The notes under the pieces: model-generated
The model's database searches: none
What the model was told of the DNA's origin: nothing
The model's input: only the letters and a program-made list of their open reading frames with translations
Part shown: one piece after another, positions 42,923 through 52,744 of the stretch
Numbering within the stretch: position 1 is the stretch's first letter
How the letters are laid out: the number at the start of each line of letters is the position of its first letter
Made by a program: the position numbers and the translations under genes
Source: Chryseolinea lacunae
GTDB taxonomy: Bacteria > Bacteroidota > Bacteroidia > Cytophagales > Cyclobacteriaceae
Assembly (NCBI RefSeq): GCF_016735595.1
Contig: NZ_JAERRB010000002.1
Span: 1 to 64,000 of the forward strand
Direction: 5' to 3'
DNA length: 64,000 nt

Positions 42923-45331
42923 TTATTCCGAACGCAAGCTATTGGAAGGATTGGCCGTGGCCGCCTTCAGGGCCTGCGTGCCTACCGTGAGCCACGCCAC
43001 CACCAGGGCCAGCAACGCGGCGCCGGCGAAATACCACCATTGCAGTTCGATGCGGAAGGCGAAACTGTCAAGCCATTGTGCGGCCAGCATATAGCTGAGC
43101 GGAAGGGCAATGATGATGGCGGTCAGCACAATTTTGGTGAACTCGCCCGACAACAAATAGACAATGCCCGCCACCGATGCGCCCAGTATTTTGCGGATGC
43201 CGATTTCCTTTACCCGCCGTTCGGCCGTGAACACGGCCAGGCCAAACAACCCCAGGCACGAAATGAGAATGGCAATGCCGGCAAAGTATTGCGACAGTGA
43301 AGCCACACGCTGTTCCGAAGCATAGAGCTTGTTGAAGTCGTCGTTCATGAACCGGTATTCAAGCGGGAGGCCTTCGTTGTAGGTGGAATAGAATTTTTGG
43401 ATGCGCGCAACGGTTTCGCGTTCGGCACCGGCTTTGATCTTCACGAGAATGTTTTCGCATTCGCCGGGTTCGTCAGGCATGCGGAAGAAGAAAGGTTCAA
43501 CGCGATGGTAAAGCGATTCGTAGTGAAAGTCTTTCACCACGCCGATGATCTTTTTTTCGTGTCCCCACATCACAACGGTTTTCCCCACGGGATCTTTTAG
43601 GTTCATGGTGGCAATGGCCGTTTCGTTGAAGATGACGGCGTCGGCATCGGTTTTGAAATCGCGCGAGTAGGTTCTTCCCGCCACCAGCTCAAGCCCCAGC
43701 AATTCCAGCAGGTTGTAGTCTGCATAGATGGCGCCAAACTCCACGCCCTGATCTGGCTGTTTCCCTTCCCACGAAACACCACCGCCACCACCATGATAGC
43801 CAAACAGGTCGCCGCCCATGCTGGCCGTGTTCACCACACCGGGAATGTTTTTCAGTTCGGCGAGAAACGTTTCCATGTGGTTGCGGGCCTTGCCTTCGTT
43901 GGTGAACAGGAGGATGTTGTCGCGGTTGTAGCCGAGATTTTTTGTCTGGATGAAATAGATTTGTTTATACACCACCAGCACCGACAGGATGAGAACGATG
44001 GAGATTGAAAACTGAAATACCACCAATCCCTTGCGAATCCACGACTCGCCACCCTTCGAATTCAGCTGTCCCTTCAGCACGGCCACCGTGTTGAATCCAG
44101 AAAGGTAGAAGGCCGGATAACTTCCGGCGAGAATGCCGGTGGCCACGGCCACACCCAGCGCAAACACAACAAGACCGGTGTTGACATCAAGAGTCACGTG
44201 TTTGCCGGTGATGTCGTTGAAGAATGAAAGCAGCGGAACGGAAACGATCAGGGCCAGCACCAGCGCCAGGCACGACAGCACCACCGACTCGCAGAGGTAC
44301 TGAAACACGAGACCATAACGCCCCACACCAATGGATTTTTTGATGCCAATCTCTTTCATCCGCCGCGAGGCTTGCGCCGTCGACAAATTCATGAAGTTGA
44401 TGCAGGCGATGACGAGAATGAACACGGCGATGATCGAAAACAAACGCACATATTCGATGCGCCCGCCCGAAGGCATGCCGTTCACGTAGGCACCGTGCAA
44501 ATATTTGGAGGAGTATTGTTGCAGAAACACACGACCTTCCCACTCAAGCCCTTCGGAACCGTGCAGCTGTTTGTGTTTCGCAACGCTGTAGTCTTTCAGT
44601 CGGTTGTTTAGCGCATCCACATCGGTGCCGGCCTTCAGCAGCGCGTAAGTGTGCGAGCTGTTGCTGTACCACGACGCCAACCCGAATTTTTCTGTGAACG
44701 TGTTGTAGTATACGGCATACGAAAACAATACATCGAACTGAAAGGAGGCGTTGGCCGGGGGTGCTTTCACAATGCCGGTCACGGTGTAGGCGCCCTTCAG
44801 TTCAGGATTTTCGCCCTCCCAGGCCAGCGTTTTTCCGACCACGTCGTCGGTAGTGTTGAAGAGCTTCAGGGCCAGCACGTCGGTGATGACGATGCCGTAT
44901 TTTTCGGTCAGCGATTTTTGCCGGTCTCCGTGCAGCAGATCGTAGGAGAAGACCTTGAAAAAATCTTTGCCCACATAGTGGGGTCGTGCTTTCATGTGTT
45001 TGTCGCCCAGGGTCAGTGTGCCTGTGCTTCGGCCAATGGTCGACACCACCGCTTCCACTTCCGGCACATCGTCAACCATCAGGGGTGCCAGCAGCGACGG
45101 TGTTTCCTCGCCCGTGCTAATGGTGCCGTCGGCGTTGGGATAGGTTTTCATCACCTGGTAGAGCTGGCTGTCGTTTTCAAAAAACGCATCCACACTAAGT
45201 TCGTCGGCCACCCAGAGGTAGATCAGAAATGCACAAGCAAACCCCGAGGCCAGCCCGGCAAGGTTGATGATGAACGAGCCTTTGTAGCGGCGAAAGCTCC
45301 GGAGAGCCAGCAGAAGGTTGTGATACAGCAT
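42923..45331 (-). CDS. ABC transporter permease, MacB/FtsX type
   Basis: 802 residues: two copies of an FtsX-like unit, each with a large periplasmic domain (MacB_PCD) and TM helices. Segments LAGLASGFACAFLIYLWV (near 25-45), SIIAVFILVIACINFMNL (near 300) and the C-terminal FTKIVLTAIIIALPLSYML are membrane spans; the cytosolic RRVKEIGIRKILGAS motif before the C-terminal part is diagnostic. Such permeases work with a separate MacB-like ATPase, which is not adjacent here. Substrates include peptides and lipoproteins, or the complex acts mechanically. It is monocistronic. Confidence 0.92.
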   Translation of the reverse strand: MLYHNLLLALRSFRRYKGSFIINLAGLASGFACAFLIYLWVADELSVDAFFENDSQLYQVMKTYPNADGTISTGEETPSLLAPLMVDDVPEVEAVVSTIGRSTGTLTLGDKHMKARPHYVGKDFFKVFSYDLLHGDRQKSLTEKYGIVITDVLALKLFNTTDDVVGKTLAWEGENPELKGAYTVTGIVKAPPANASFQFDVLFSYAVYYNTFTEKFGLASWYSNSSHTYALLKAGTDVDALNNRLKDYSVAKHKQLHGSEGLEWEGRVFLQQYSSKYLHGAYVNGMPSGGRIEYVRLFSIIAVFILVIACINFMNLSTAQASRRMKEIGIKKSIGVGRYGLVFQYLCESVVLSCLALVLALIVSVPLLSFFNDITGKHVTLDVNTGLVVFALGVAVATGILAGSYPAFYLSGFNTVAVLKGQLNSKGGESWIRKGLVVFQFSISIVLILSVLVVYKQIYFIQTKNLGYNRDNILLFTNEGKARNHMETFLAELKNIPGVVNTASMGGDLFGYHGGGGGVSWEGKQPDQGVEFGAIYADYNLLELLGLELVAGRTYSRDFKTDADAVIFNETAIATMNLKDPVGKTVVMWGHEKKIIGVVKDFHYESLYHRVEPFFFRMPDEPGECENILVKIKAGAERETVARIQKFYSTYNEGLPLEYRFMNDDFNKLYASEQRVASLSQYFAGIAILISCLGLFGLAVFTAERRVKEIGIRKILGASVAGIVYLLSGEFTKIVLTAIIIALPLSYMLAAQWLDSFAFRIELQWWYFAGAALLALVVAWLTVGTQALKAATANPSNSLRSE

Positions 45332-45614
45332 GAGGTAGGGGTTAGGGTGGTTAATGGTAAGGATACCCTGCTCTGCGGAAAGGTTGCACCTTGGAGAAAG
45401 ATTCTTTTCGGGTGAATGGCCCTGAAAACGAAAGACACGCGCTTCCTTCTGGGAATGCGCGTGCCTTGGCTATGCTTCTGCGTCTATTTTTGTTTCTGTG
45501 CCACCAGGATCAGTCGGGGCGATGTTGTTACCCGTCACGCGACGTAACGACAGTCGAAATATTTACGCATGGGAACGGCCAAAGTGTAAACGTTTTGTTA
45601 CACGTGAACCTCCA

Positions 45615-46655
45615 TCACTTGGCCTTGATCAGCGACAGCAGAAGCTCGGGTTCGTTGGTGGTGATGAGGTCGACGTGCAGCGCCAAAAGATTTTCCATCA
45701 GCGTTTTGTCGTTCACCGTCCACACGTTCACGATCAGCTTTTTCGATAGTGCGTCGCGGATCCAGTCGGGGTTCTTTTGATAGATGCTGAAATGATAGTC
45801 GAGGCCTGAGAATTTTGCGGCAACAAGTTCGGCCGGAGTTTTATCGCCGGTCAGGTATTGCACGTGGGCATAGGGGGCAAGTTTCATCACCTCCAGGCAC
45901 ACATCATAGTCAAAGCTGATGTAGTCGACCCACCCTTGCGCGCGCAACCGTTCAACGATCGACATAATTTTACGCGTGAGCGCGATGGAACTTTCCTTGC
46001 CTAGCTCGGAGGCTTTTATCTCGAGGATGAGCCTGGTTTTGTTTTGCTGCTGTCCGGCCTTCAGATAGTTTTCGAGTGTGGGCAACGTTTCGCCATTCGA
46101 AAGCTTTAGTGCCAGCAAAACATCGGATGTTGTTTTGGCAATGGACACGCCTTGTATGGAAGGATCGTGATGAATGACGGGCAGTGAATCGGCCGACATG
46201 TGCACATCGAACTCGCTGCCTTCACAACCCAGGGCCACGGCGTGGTTCAACGCGGCAATGGAATTTTCGGTAGCGCCAGTGTTTTTCCACGCACCGCGGT
46301 GGGCAACAACTTTGTTGCGTATAAAATCATCTTTCACCAGGCTCACCGTTTCTGTGAACTGGCCTGCCGATGTGGCCACGGTGAGCGTTACGTCAAAGAC
46401 TGTGAGTGCCTTATCGAGTTTGTCGCGACGCACAATCAGCTGATGGTTCTTGTCGACCTTGAACGCCTGCGCATGGGCGCCGCTCAGCGTCACGAACTTG
46501 ATCTGGCCCGCGGTGGTGGTAACCACGCCAACCTGGTCACGGTCCTGGGAAATTGTGTAGCGGGTGAGATAAAGCATGCCGGATCTGGTTTGGGCTTGAC
46601 AATATACGCCGGCAAAGGCCAGGGCAAAGAACAACGCGATGAGGATTTTCTTCAT
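45615..46655 (-). CDS. glycerophosphodiester phosphodiesterase, secreted
   Basis: 346 residues from 46655 with a signal peptide (LFFALAFAGVYCQAQ). A short beta domain of cadherin-like appearance lies at about 27-108. The GDPD barrel follows, with H119-R120-G, the E148/D150 pair in SEFDVHM and H162-H163-D as catalytic and metal-binding residues. It cleaves glycerophosphodiesters such as glycerophosphocholine to glycerol-3-phosphate in the periplasm. A weak hairpin (45584-45603) follows the stop and may terminate it. It is monocistronic. Confidence 0.92.
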   Translation of the reverse strand: MKKILIALFFALAFAGVYCQAQTRSGMLYLTRYTISQDRDQVGVVTTTAGQIKFVTLSGAHAQAFKVDKNHQLIVRRDKLDKALTVFDVTLTVATSAGQFTETVSLVKDDFIRNKVVAHRGAWKNTGATENSIAALNHAVALGCEGSEFDVHMSADSLPVIHHDPSIQGVSIAKTTSDVLLALKLSNGETLPTLENYLKAGQQQNKTRLILEIKASELGKESSIALTRKIMSIVERLRAQGWVDYISFDYDVCLEVMKLAPYAHVQYLTGDKTPAELVAAKFSGLDYHFSIYQKNPDWIRDALSKKLIVNVWTVNDKTLMENLLALHVDLITTNEPELLLSLIKAK

Positions 46656-46871
46656 GTTCAATCGTTTTAGGGAACCACACGCGAAAGTACAAAGAACACA
46701 CAACGGTGTCACCGCGAACGGCCGGCAGATTGATTAAGGTTAAGTTAAATCTTTGAGCCGCCGAAAAAAATAAGGGACGCCTCAACGAAAAAGCACGTCC
46801 GCTTGCATCCAATGCCAGGTTTGCCCGTTAGACGAAGTTTGGTCATCTCAACTCACATAAATACCCCCGGC

Positions 46872-47318
46872 ATGCATCTGGCACAAATCAATATTGGAAG
46901 AATCAAAGGCATAGACATGAACGACCCCATCATGGCAAGTTTTGTTGCCCAACTGGATGAGGTGAACGCCCTGGCCGAGGGCAGCCCGGGATTTGTGTGG
47001 CGGCTAAAGGACGAATACAACAACGCCACGGCCTTCAATCCCTATGGCGACGACCGCATCATCATCAACATGTCGGTGTGGGAAAACATGGAGGCCCTTC
47101 AGCAGTATGTCTACAAGGGACGTCACGTGGAGGTGATGCGTGAGCGGCGCACATGGTTTGAAAATTTCGGGAAGCCGTTCATGGCTTTTTGGTATGTGCC
47201 CATCGGCCACCAGCCCACCGTTGCCGAAGCCGTGGAGCGTTTGGCGCATTTGCAGGAGCATGGCCCCACCGCGCATGCGTTCGATTTCAAAAGCCGTTTT
47301 CCTGTGCCGGTGGCCTAG
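46872..47318 (+). CDS. DUF3291 family protein
   Basis: 148 residues from the ATG at 46872; the longer frame to 46803 starts with TTG and adds no family sequence. It has the DUF3291 pattern: MHLAQINIGRI at the start, SPGFVWRL, a WENMEALQQYVYKGRH stretch typical of the ABM-like fold, and FMAFWYVPIGHQP. Related dimeric alpha/beta proteins include monooxygenase-like enzymes; activity is not known. It converges with the nitrilase-like gene (12 nt apart). Confidence 0.85.
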   Translation: MHLAQINIGRIKGIDMNDPIMASFVAQLDEVNALAEGSPGFVWRLKDEYNNATAFNPYGDDRIIINMSVWENMEALQQYVYKGRHVEVMRERRTWFENFGKPFMAFWYVPIGHQPTVAEAVERLAHLQEHGPTAHAFDFKSRFPVPVA

Positions 47319-47329
47319 GTTGGTCGCTG

Positions 47330-48058
47330 TTAGAGAATCTTTTCAATCACATTTTGTGTTTCGGTGTCGAACACAAGGAGGCCTTCGCGTGTATCGTCCA
47401 GTTGCTTCAGCAGTTGACCACGCGAATTCCACACAGACGAATTCCCCGTGCTCATAAAATCATCGCTTTGTCCTACGGCATTTGCCATCAGCACGGGCAC
47501 GAAATATTTGCGGGCAATGTCCGACAAACTTTTGCTGGCCTTCTCCACACCCGTTGCCGACTTGGCCACGCTGGCAATGTAAACACCGGCGCCGTTCTTC
47601 AACGCATGTTCAGCATGTTCGGGCACAGACAATTCATAACAAATGGCCAACGCCACGGCTGTGTCTTTCACGGAGAGGTCGGTGTAGTTTGGTCCGCTCA
47701 CGAAGAACGGATCTTCGTCGGCATGCAGGTATTTTTTGGAATAGGTTTGTCTCGCTTTTTTAGGTTGAAAGAGAATCATACTGATGGAAGGTGCCGTGGT
47801 GTTTTGCGTGGGCACGCCAACACCGATCACAATGTTGCCGGTGTTGCTCAGAGTTTGAAAACCATCCAGGCGGCTGTCGTCTGGGGTAGTGGCCAGTGCC
47901 TTGGCCACGGTGGGTTCATATCCCGTTAAGGAAAGCTCCGGAAAAATGATGAGGTCTGCGCCGAATGCAATAGCGTGGTCGATGTATTTTTTGTGATGCT
48001 GAATGTTGCCTGCGATGTCGCCTTTTACGGACCGGGTTTGGGCTACGCAAATTTTCAT
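47330..48058 (-). CDS. carbon-nitrogen hydrolase (nitrilase superfamily)
   Basis: 242 residues with the full catalytic triad of the superfamily: E41 in FPELSLTGYEP, K109 in YSKKYLH and C140 in AICYELSVP. The length is that of the short amidase branch. It hydrolyses an amide or a C-N bond of a small molecule in the cytosol; substrate not predictable. It is monocistronic. Confidence 0.92.
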   Translation of the reverse strand: MKICVAQTRSVKGDIAGNIQHHKKYIDHAIAFGADLIIFPELSLTGYEPTVAKALATTPDDSRLDGFQTLSNTGNIVIGVGVPTQNTTAPSISMILFQPKKARQTYSKKYLHADEDPFFVSGPNYTDLSVKDTAVALAICYELSVPEHAEHALKNGAGVYIASVAKSATGVEKASKSLSDIARKYFVPVLMANAVGQSDDFMSTGNSSVWNSRGQLLKQLDDTREGLLVFDTETQNVIEKIL

Positions 48059-48452
48059 GAGGGTTGGTTGGATAATGAATGTGATCTAAAGATAATACGC
48101 CGCCGTTGTTTTCACTTCCTGCGCCCAAGATTTTGATTCCGGGTAACGTCTTTGCCGACCGCTCATAAAAACTTCTTCACGATTTCGACCCTGTGCAGAA
48201 TTTTTTCCTATATTCCATTGCCCATCCAAGTCCAAGTGAGGTTAGTTTTTTGTGGTAAAGGATTAGAAACTAAACACGCTGGTTTGATGGTGGCGTTATC
48301 TGAAATGTATTCCGCGCGAAGTCTCTTCGATTCGGCGGCGGTTGTGTCCCTTGCGATACGATCACATCCCCCTGCACACGGGTTCAGCATGGATCATCAC
48401 TCAATAGGCGCTGTGCGTTTTTAGTGGCAGTATTTTCTTTAAAGACATCGTT
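48059..48452. other. 394-nt gap before the signalling operon
   Basis: No gene is supported. The stretch contains TATTTTCT near 48433, a poor -7 match 15 nt before the kinase start, and no clear -33 box, repeat or hairpin. The promoter of the signalling operon must lie here but is not identifiable by eye. Confidence 0.4.
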
Positions 48453-51400
48453 ATGAAAATCGGACTTGACAGAAAAATTCTCGGTGGATTTGTATTGTGC
48501 TGTGTGATTCTCGCCGTGGTGGCCGTGGCCTCGTTCCGGAACAGCGACAAGTTTATCGACACGGCGTTTTGGGTTACCCACACACACGAGGTGTTGAATG
48601 AATGCGAGCAGATCATCCTCAACGAGGTGGAGGCGGAAGGTCGTGCGCGGGGCTTTGTGATCACCGGCAACGAGGACTTTCTCGAACCCTTTGGTGTGGC
48701 CATTTTGAATGTGAGCACGCACCTTGAAAAAATGCGCCAGCTCACCGTCGACAACCCGACACAGCAACGCAACATCGCGCGACTGGAGGTTCTCACGCAC
48801 GATCATCAGGCCATACTCAAAGCCTATATCGAAATGCGTCGGCAAGGTTCGGAAAGCGCGCAACTGGTGGCCCCCACGCTGGAGAGCAGCCACATCCTGA
48901 CCGAAATCAGAACGCAGGTCGGCGCGATGCGAAAAATGGAGGAAGCGTTGATGATAGCGCGCAAACAACAAAACGACGACGAAGTACAAAATTTTTCTAC
49001 GCTCTTCATCGTGTTGCTCGGCGTGATGGTAGTGGTGCTCGCGGTGGTCTATGTTATCATCTCGTCGAACCTCAGAAATCTGCGAAGGCTGGAGAAGCAG
49101 AGCTCCGACAAAAACTGGATCCTCGCCGGCACGGGCGAAGTGATCCGCGGCATGCAAGGCGACAAGAGCGTGGGCGAGTTGGGTCACGAAGTGCTGCGAC
49201 GACTCACGCGCTATCTCGACATACCCCTGGCTACGTTTTATGTAACCGAAAGCGATGGTGCGTCACTTCGGCTGGCGTCGTCGTTCGCGTCGTCAGAGAA
49301 GGACACGCTTCACCCGGTGATTCGTTTTGGCGAGGGCTTTGTGGGCGAAGTGGCTGCCGAAAAACGAACCATGATTTTGTCGGGTCTCCATGCCGAACAC
49401 TATGTGGTGAACACCACGTTTGGTGCGGTGCGCCCGCAGTTCATTCTGGCCTTTCCGTTTCTGTTCGAAAATGTGGTGATCGGCGTGGTGGAATTGGGCT
49501 CACTCAAAGCATTCAACGAACAACAGCTGGAGTATCTTCAGCGCGTGTCCGATAGCATTGCCGTGGCCGTCATGTCGTCGCAGGCCCGGGAAAGTGCTAA
49601 AAGCTTGTTGGAAGAAACACTGCGCCAGGCCGAAGAACTGGAAGTGCAGCAGGATGAACTGAAAAAGTTTAACGACGAGCTTCATGCAAAAACCGAAATG
49701 CTGGAACGTTCGGAGGTGGAACTCAAGGCCCAGCAGACGGAACTTGAACACATGAACGTGGACCTTGAAGAAAAAGCAAACCAGCTGAGCAGCCAGAAAC
49801 ATGCGTTGCAAAATGCACAAACGGAAATTGAGCGTAAGGCTCAGGAAGTGGAAATGAGCAGCCGTTATAAATCCGAATTCCTGGCCAACATGTCGCACGA
49901 GTTGCGCACACCGCTCAATAGCATTCTCATCCTCGCGCAACTGCTGTCGGAAAATAAGAACAGAAGCATGACGGCAAAAGAGGTGGACTTCGCGCGAAAC
50001 ATCCATACCTCCGGCACGGGCTTGCTCAACCTCATCAACGAAATTCTGGACCTTTCCAAAATTGAAGCAGGCAAAATGGAACTCGACATCGAGCCTGTGT
50101 CCGTGTCGGGGCTGGCGCAGACTGTCCAGGAAATGGTGTCGGCAATGGCCCTTGCAAAGTCGCTCACGTTCAACGTGGTGATCGACAGCGCCTGGCAACG
50201 TGCTACGTTGGCCACCGATCACCAGCGCGTAGAGCAGATCTTGCGGAACCTGTTGTCTAACGCCATCAAGTTCACACCCGCGGGCGGCACCATCACCCTG
50301 TCTGTTGGCGCAGCGCCCGACAACGCCGTGTTTAAGAACCCGGCCCTTCAACACCAAATGAGTGTGGTCATGTTTAAGGTGACCGATACGGGCATCGGCA
50401 TCGCCGAAGCAAAACGCGACCTCATCTTCCAGGCGTTTCAGCAAGCCGATGGCTCGACCAAACGAAAGTATGGTGGCACCGGACTCGGGCTGTCCATATC
50501 GCGTGAATTGTCGAGCGTGCTCGGTGGCGAAATTCAGCTGCACAGTGAAGAAGGTGTGGGCAGCACGTTCATGCTTTTTCTTCCCGCGACATTCGATGCC
50601 ACGCTGAGCGTGACACGCGACAAACTCGTGTCGGTAAAAGAAAGACCCGAACGAACACCGGCGTCGCACAACCTAATTCCCAGAGAGGATATCGCATTGC
50701 AGGCAAACGGCGTGGACGATCGTCATGCCATTGCCGAGGCCGACAAGGTGGTGCTGGTTATTGAAGACGACGAAAAATTTGCACAGGTGTTGTTGAGCTT
50801 CATTCACGAGCGCGGTTACAAAGGTGTGATCGCATCGCAAGGCAACACGGGCGTGAGCTATGCGCGTCACTACCGGCCCGTGGCCATTCTGCTCGACATG
50901 AACCTGCCCGTGATGGAAGGCGACGAAGTGATCCGCCAGATAAAGAACGATCCGGATCTGCGACACATCCCCGTGCAAATCATTTCGGCCTACGACAAGA
51001 AAAAAGAAGGTATGCTACTAGGCGCGTTCGACTATCTCCATAAACCCGTTTCCATTGAGGATCTTCGTCAGGCGTTTGATCGCATCGAAAACTTCACACA
51101 GCGGAGGCTGAAGAAACTTCTCATCGTTGAAGACAACGCTCAACAGAACCACGCCATCCGCGAACACATTGGCGGCGGCGACATCAAATCCGTATCCGCG
51201 CATTCGGGCGAAGAAGCGTATGCGTTGTTGCAGCATGAAAGGTTTGACTGCATGATCATCGACCTCGGCCTGCCCGACATGACGGGGTTTGACCTTATGG
51301 AAAAAATTCGCGCCAACGATACGCTCAACCGGATTCCGATCATCGTCTACACGGGCAAGGATCTTAAGAAAGAAGACACCCAGCGGCTCAACAAACTGGC

Positions 51401-51914
51401 CGACACCGTGGTGCTGAAAACTGCGAACTCGCAGGAGCGGCTGCTCGATGAAACCATTCTGTTTCTCCATCGTGTGGAGTCGCAGCTGCCAAAAGAAAAA
51501 CAATCCATCATCCGCAAACTTCACAACGCCGATGCCATTCTGAAAGACAAACGAATCCTGCTGGTGGACGACGACATTCGTAACATCTACTCGCTCACCA
51601 ACGCCCTCGAAGAAGAAGGCCTTGTGTGCGTGACGGCAGAGAACGGCAAAGTGGCCCTCGACATTCTTCAACGCGACCCCGCCATCGACCTGGTGCTGAT
51701 GGACGTGATGATGCCCGAGATGGATGGTTATGAGGCCACGCAGGAAATCCGCAAGATCGACGCCTTCAAAAAACTGCCCATCATTGCCCTCACCGCCAAG
51801 GCCATGAAGGGCGACAAGGAAAAATGCCTGGCGGTGGGCATGTCTGACTATGTTTCGAAACCGGTGGAAGTGGCACAACTGCTCTCACTCATGCGTGTGT
51901 GGCTTTATAAATAG
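48453..51914 (+). CDS. hybrid sensor histidine kinase: CHASE3-GAF-HisKA-HATPase-REC-REC-REC
   Basis: 1153 residues. TM1 8-27 and TM2 about 182-205 enclose a helical CHASE3 sensor (HTHEVLNECEQIILNEVE region). A GAF domain lies at about 237-380, then a coiled coil (390-470) leads to HisKA, with the phospho-acceptor H482 in NMSHELRTPLN. HATPase covers about 588-713 (LLSNAIKF, DTGIGI). Three receivers follow with acceptors D815 (LLDMNLP), D937 (IIDLGLP) and D1084 (LMDVMMPEMDGYE). The last has the full DD...D...K set, the others look similar. It starts an operon with CheR 8 nt downstream and then a receiver-kinase. Signal: probably osmotic or cell-envelope, as for other CHASE3 sensors; not shown by sequence. 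Multi-step phosphorelay is likely. Confidence 0.95.
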   Translation: MKIGLDRKILGGFVLCCVILAVVAVASFRNSDKFIDTAFWVTHTHEVLNECEQIILNEVEAEGRARGFVITGNEDFLEPFGVAILNVSTHLEKMRQLTVDNPTQQRNIARLEVLTHDHQAILKAYIEMRRQGSESAQLVAPTLESSHILTEIRTQVGAMRKMEEALMIARKQQNDDEVQNFSTLFIVLLGVMVVVLAVVYVIISSNLRNLRRLEKQSSDKNWILAGTGEVIRGMQGDKSVGELGHEVLRRLTRYLDIPLATFYVTESDGASLRLASSFASSEKDTLHPVIRFGEGFVGEVAAEKRTMILSGLHAEHYVVNTTFGAVRPQFILAFPFLFENVVIGVVELGSLKAFNEQQLEYLQRVSDSIAVAVMSSQARESAKSLLEETLRQAEELEVQQDELKKFNDELHAKTEMLERSEVELKAQQTELEHMNVDLEEKANQLSSQKHALQNAQTEIERKAQEVEMSSRYKSEFLANMSHELRTPLNSILILAQLLSENKNRSMTAKEVDFARNIHTSGTGLLNLINEILDLSKIEAGKMELDIEPVSVSGLAQTVQEMVSAMALAKSLTFNVVIDSAWQRATLATDHQRVEQILRNLLSNAIKFTPAGGTITLSVGAAPDNAVFKNPALQHQMSVVMFKVTDTGIGIAEAKRDLIFQAFQQADGSTKRKYGGTGLGLSISRELSSVLGGEIQLHSEEGVGSTFMLFLPATFDATLSVTRDKLVSVKERPERTPASHNLIPREDIALQANGVDDRHAIAEADKVVLVIEDDEKFAQVLLSFIHERGYKGVIASQGNTGVSYARHYRPVAILLDMNLPVMEGDEVIRQIKNDPDLRHIPVQIISAYDKKKEGMLLGAFDYLHKPVSIEDLRQAFDRIENFTQRRLKKLLIVEDNAQQNHAIREHIGGGDIKSVSAHSGEEAYALLQHERFDCMIIDLGLPDMTGFDLMEKIRANDTLNRIPIIVYTGKDLKKEDTQRLNKLADTVVLKTANSQERLLDETILFLHRVESQLPKEKQSIIRKLHNADAILKDKRILLVDDDIRNIYSLTNALEEEGLVCVTAENGKVALDILQRDPAIDLVLMDVMMPEMDGYEATQEIRKIDAFKKLPIIALTAKAMKGDKEKCLAVGMSDYVSKPVEVAQLLSLMRVWLYK

Positions 51915-51922
51915 GAAAAAGA

Positions 51923-52744
51923 ATGAGCAACACTCTTGATGACAAAGCATACAAAGGACTGCTGGAAGCCATTCGCTTTATGTATGGCTATGACTTCACC
52001 GAATATGCCGAACCTTCGGCGCGCCGGCGCATTCTTCACTTCATGGAAATTAAACGCATCGACACCGCCACCGAACTGGGAAGGGTGTTGATGAACGATG
52101 AACATGTGTTTGAAGAATTTGTGCAAACCATGTCGGTCACCGTCACCGAAATGTTTCGCGATCCACTGTTCTACAAAGCGCTGCGCGACGCAGTGGTGTC
52201 GCAGCTGGCAACCTATCCCGTCATAAAAATCTGGATTGCCGGTTGTGCCACGGGGCAGGAAGTATATTCCATCGCCATCCTGTTGAAAGAGGAAGGTTTG
52301 CTGGACCGGTCCATTCTCTATGCCACAGACATCAACCAGCACTCGCTGCAGCTGGCGCGACAAGGTATCTTCGCGTTGCCCGCGATGAAGACGTACACAC
52401 AAAACTATCTTCAGGCAGGAGGCAAAGGAGCGTTCTCGGAATATTACACAGCCAAACACGACGGCGCATTGTTCGATCGAAGCCTTTGCGAAAACGTGGT
52501 GTTCTCACCGCACAATCTCGCCACCGACGGATCGTTCAACGAGTTTCAGCTCATCATTTGCCGCAACGTCATCATGTATTTTAATCAGAGCTTGCAAAAC
52601 AAAGTGGTCGACCTCTTTCATCAGAGTTTGAGCGCCTTTGGTTTTCTTGGCCTGGGCGACAAGGAGTCGCTCATGTTTTCGCAGCATAGCCGCAGCTTTG
52701 CGGAAATCAGTCTCAAACAAAAGATATACCGGAAAGTGAAATGA
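51923..52744 (+). CDS. cheR: CheR-family protein-glutamate methyltransferase
   Basis: 273 residues. The CheR N-terminal helical domain (1-80), with conserved TVTEMFRDP (73-81), is followed by the AdoMet-binding motif AGCATGQEVYSIA (106-118) and NVIMYF near 215 (equivalent to RNVLIYF). The usual E in CSTGEE is Q here, a common Bacteroidota variant. The C-terminal NWET/F pentapeptide-binding tail is not evident. It methylates glutamates, classically on chemoreceptors, but none is encoded here. It sits between two histidine kinases (8 nt and -4 nt), and no CheB partner is present, so the substrate may be the adjacent sensor kinase. That is inference. Confidence 0.92.
   Translation: MSNTLDDKAYKGLLEAIRFMYGYDFTEYAEPSARRRILHFMEIKRIDTATELGRVLMNDEHVFEEFVQTMSVTVTEMFRDPLFYKALRDAVVSQLATYPVIKIWIAGCATGQEVYSIAILLKEEGLLDRSILYATDINQHSLQLARQGIFALPAMKTYTQNYLQAGGKGAFSEYYTAKHDGALFDRSLCENVVFSPHNLATDGSFNEFQLIICRNVIMYFNQSLQNKVVDLFHQSLSAFGFLGLGDKESLMFSQHSRSFAEISLKQKIYRKVK

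Noticed and set aside
49500-50669. 389-codon minus-strand frame
   Set aside because: It is antisense to the hybrid kinase coiled-coil and HisKA region; its His- and Phe-rich composition marks it as a shadow.
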